Below the pieces are notes generated by a model, which was not told the origin of the DNA, made no database searches, and was given only the letters and a program-made list of their open reading frames with translations. The position numbers and the translations under genes are program-made. Shown here in pieces: positions 61,898-64,000 of a stretch of DNA of 64,000 nt; position 1 is the stretch's first letter; each line of letters opens with the position of its first letter. Location: assembly GCA_026195255.1 (NCBI GenBank), contig JAPHSS010000020.1, positions 176,887-240,886 on the forward strand. Direction: 5' to 3'. This DNA is from Gammaproteobacteria bacterium. Its GTDB lineage: Bacteria > Pseudomonadota > Gammaproteobacteria > SZUA-229.

Positions 61898-63253
61898 TTA
61901 AGCTTTTTGAAGTAAGGCGTAATAAAAACCATCATTATCACCACTTACCGGAAATAACTGTAAACCGGGCGCTGCAGATTCCTGGCCTGCTGCCAAAGAG
62001 ACAACATTAGTTAAATCAACCAGACTGGCATCTTCGTTTTGCTGCAAGAACCACGTCACCTGTTGTTCATTTTCTGCTTTAAATAATGAGCAGGTTGCAT
62101 ATAAAAGAAAACCTCCGGGTTTCAATAATTGCCAGTTTTTAAGCAATATATCTCTCTGCAGCTGCACCAGCGTTTCTATATCCTCATCCCAACGTAAATG
62201 TTTGATATCCGGGTGACGCCTGATAACACCTACAGCTGAACAGGGTACATCAAGCAAAATTTTGTCAAACTGTTTACCATCCCACCACTTTTCAACTTCG
62301 GTAACATCCGCTGTTATTAATTTTGGCTTAAAACCTAAACGTTGGCAGTTTTCTTCTACTCGCTGTAACCTGCTTTGAGAAATATCCAGTGCTGTAAGCG
62401 TAATATCAGCCTGCATTTCAAACATATGTGCCGTTTTTCCGCCGGGTGCAGCACAGGCATCTAGAATATAGTCTCCCGCTTTCGGCTGTAATATTTGCGC
62501 TGCCAGCTGAGCACCTGCATCTTGCACAGAAAACCAGCCTTTATTATATCCGGGCAGCTGTTTTACATCACGAGCCTGTTCGAGTTTAATTGCAGTGGGT
62601 ATGCCTGATATCTTTTCAGCACTAATTTCAAAGTCTTTTTCAAGCTCCGCTATAAAATCATCTACTGTAGTCTGCTGCAGATTTATTCGTAATGTCATCG
62701 GTGCCTGTTGATTATTCGCCTGAAGTATCTCTCTCCAGCTGTCAGGCCAATCCTCTTGCATCCTGTTTATTATCCACTGAGGATGCGAATAAATTGCTTC
62801 TTCAGATTCAAGCCCTCCTATCACTTCTTGCAAGTCTTTGTTTTCGATTTGACGCAGAAAGCTCCGCAGCACTGCATTTACCATACTCGCGGCCCACTTT
62901 TTCTTCGACTTACGAATTTGCTGTACTGCGGAATCAACGACTGCAAACTCTGGAACCCTGCTATACATTATCTGATAGACCGCCATCAGCATAACTAATT
63001 GAACATCAATATCTTTTGCTTTAAGTGGTTTTTTTATAAACGGTTTGAGCAGTGCCTGTAATTGCTGATAAAAACGTAACACACCAAAACTTAACATACG
63101 GGCAAAAGCAGCATCACGTGCATCAATATTCTCTGTTAAATGTGTAAGCGATGAGAGCGATTTACCATCATCTCTTAATACAGACAAAAGAATATTTAAC
63201 GCGGCTTTTCGTGAAGCGAGGGAAGTTTCATTATTATTATTTTTGCCTGGCAT
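61898..63253 (-). CDS. rsmB: 16S rRNA (cytosine967-C5)-methyltransferase
   Basis: NusB-like N-terminus; DACAAPGGKTAHMFE, LDVPCSAVGVIRRHPDIK. Confidence 0.97.
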   Translation of the reverse strand: MPGKNNNNETSLASRKAALNILLSVLRDDGKSLSSLTHLTENIDARDAAFARMLSFGVLRFYQQLQALLKPFIKKPLKAKDIDVQLVMLMAVYQIMYSRVPEFAVVDSAVQQIRKSKKKWAASMVNAVLRSFLRQIENKDLQEVIGGLESEEAIYSHPQWIINRMQEDWPDSWREILQANNQQAPMTLRINLQQTTVDDFIAELEKDFEISAEKISGIPTAIKLEQARDVKQLPGYNKGWFSVQDAGAQLAAQILQPKAGDYILDACAAPGGKTAHMFEMQADITLTALDISQSRLQRVEENCQRLGFKPKLITADVTEVEKWWDGKQFDKILLDVPCSAVGVIRRHPDIKHLRWDEDIETLVQLQRDILLKNWQLLKPGGFLLYATCSLFKAENEQQVTWFLQQNEDASLVDLTNVVSLAAGQESAAPGLQLFPVSGDNDGFYYALLQKA

Positions 63254-63340
63254 GATTTCTCAATAAATTTAAATATTGCGCCCAAAAGGTAAAAGAACGT
63301 ATATAAAGATTAAAATTTTTCACCGCGTAAACTCAGATTT

Positions 63341-64000
63341 TTAACCCAGGATCACACCACTAATGTCATTTGCATTTACAAACGACGCTACATCCATTGG
63401 TTTTTTACCGGGCATTTGAATTTCCAGTAAACGTAAAACACCATCACCCGTTAAAACATCTATACCGTGTTTAGTACAACTCAACACCTCCCCTGGCTGA
63501 CCCGCTATTGAACTATTAACTTCTTCGCTCACTTTTGCCCGCCAGATACGTAACATCTGATTTTTACCTTTTACATCAATAGGCGTTTGCGCTACTGGCC
63601 ATGCATTAAATGCACTAACCTGTAAGCGAATTTCTTTCGCCGATTTATTCCAGTCAATCAAAGCTTCAGATTTTTGTAACTTATGTGCATAGTTTGCCAG
63701 TGAATCATTCTGCTTTTCTGGTTCAATAGTTTTATTAATTATCCCGGGCAATGCCTGCATTAATGCATCAGCCCCCATAATAGACAATCGATCGTGCAAA
63801 CTTGAGCCGGTATCCTCTGGCTCAATATTACATCGAGTCTTGAGTAACATATCACCTGTATCTAAACCCACATCCATTTGCATAATAGTAATGCCTGTCT
63901 CAGTATCACCGGCGAGAATGGCACGCTGAATAGGTGCAGCCCCACGCCAACGGGGTAGTAAAGACGCATGAATATTAATACAGCCCAATTTTGGAGCATT
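63341..64000 (-). CDS. fmt: Methionyl-tRNA formyltransferase (partial, N-terminus beyond window)
   Basis: NAPKLGCINIHASLLPRWRGAAPIQRAILAGDTETGITIMQMDVGLDTGDML; frame open to the window edge. Confidence 0.97.
   Translation of the reverse strand, partial: NAPKLGCINIHASLLPRWRGAAPIQRAILAGDTETGITIMQMDVGLDTGDMLLKTRCNIEPEDTGSSLHDRLSIMGADALMQALPGIINKTIEPEKQNDSLANYAHKLQKSEALIDWNKSAKEIRLQVSAFNAWPVAQTPIDVKGKNQMLRIWRAKVSEEVNSSIAGQPGEVLSCTKHGIDVLTGDGVLRLLEIQMPGKKPMDVASFVNANDISGVILG

Noticed and set aside
1-64000. tRNA or rRNA genes
   Set aside because: No tRNA cloverleaf consensus (GGTTCRANNCC arm in context) or rRNA segments noticed by eye; a tRNAscan/Infernal run would be needed to be certain.

Overview
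This 64 kb window looks like a gammaproteobacterial chromosome. The left ~13 kb is an accessory/defence-like region: a type I restriction-modification operon (HsdM, HsdS) continuing into two tandem DUF262/GmrSD-like genes with ATGA-type overlaps; a membrane-anchored XRE regulator divergent from an LRAT-like (NCEH) protein around a long palindromic operator; a BrnT toxin with two short antitoxin-like ORFs; a decayed RAYT transposase; a second XRE regulator with clustered operator half-sites; and two candidate orphan toxin/immunity-like pairs. The middle holds a cytochrome P460/DUF302/AraC cluster, a PKD-repeat protein, two PEP-CTERM proteins, a HbpS/GlcG-like protein, a phospholipase D family protein, a GGDEF-EAL protein, a PhnD-like binding protein next to a chemoreceptor, a PAS chemoreceptor, an ArsR/ArsP-type operon, a hipA pseudogene, PPK2, an OmpA-like protein, a cytochrome c and a TlpA-like protein. 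The right part is mostly conserved core: gpmI, tatABC with hisBHAFIE, dtd, pip, a DnaJ-like protein, mlaA, a TtcA-like ATPase, an LpxL-like acyltransferase, trkH, trkA, rsmB and partial fmt. The observations I rate highest are (1) an unannotated CsrB/RsmZ-type sRNA at ~51537-51762, with a GacA-type upstream box, 14 GGA motifs and an intrinsic terminator; (2) a CheW-like/transmembrane/LysM fusion protein (52791-54830); (3) a MITE-like ~107 bp repeat family with imperfect terminal inverted repeats (19.3, 20.3, 22.3 and 30.3 kb); and (4) candidate orphan effector/immunity pairs at 10.0-12.5 kb. All calls come from reading the sequence; no database searches were run.
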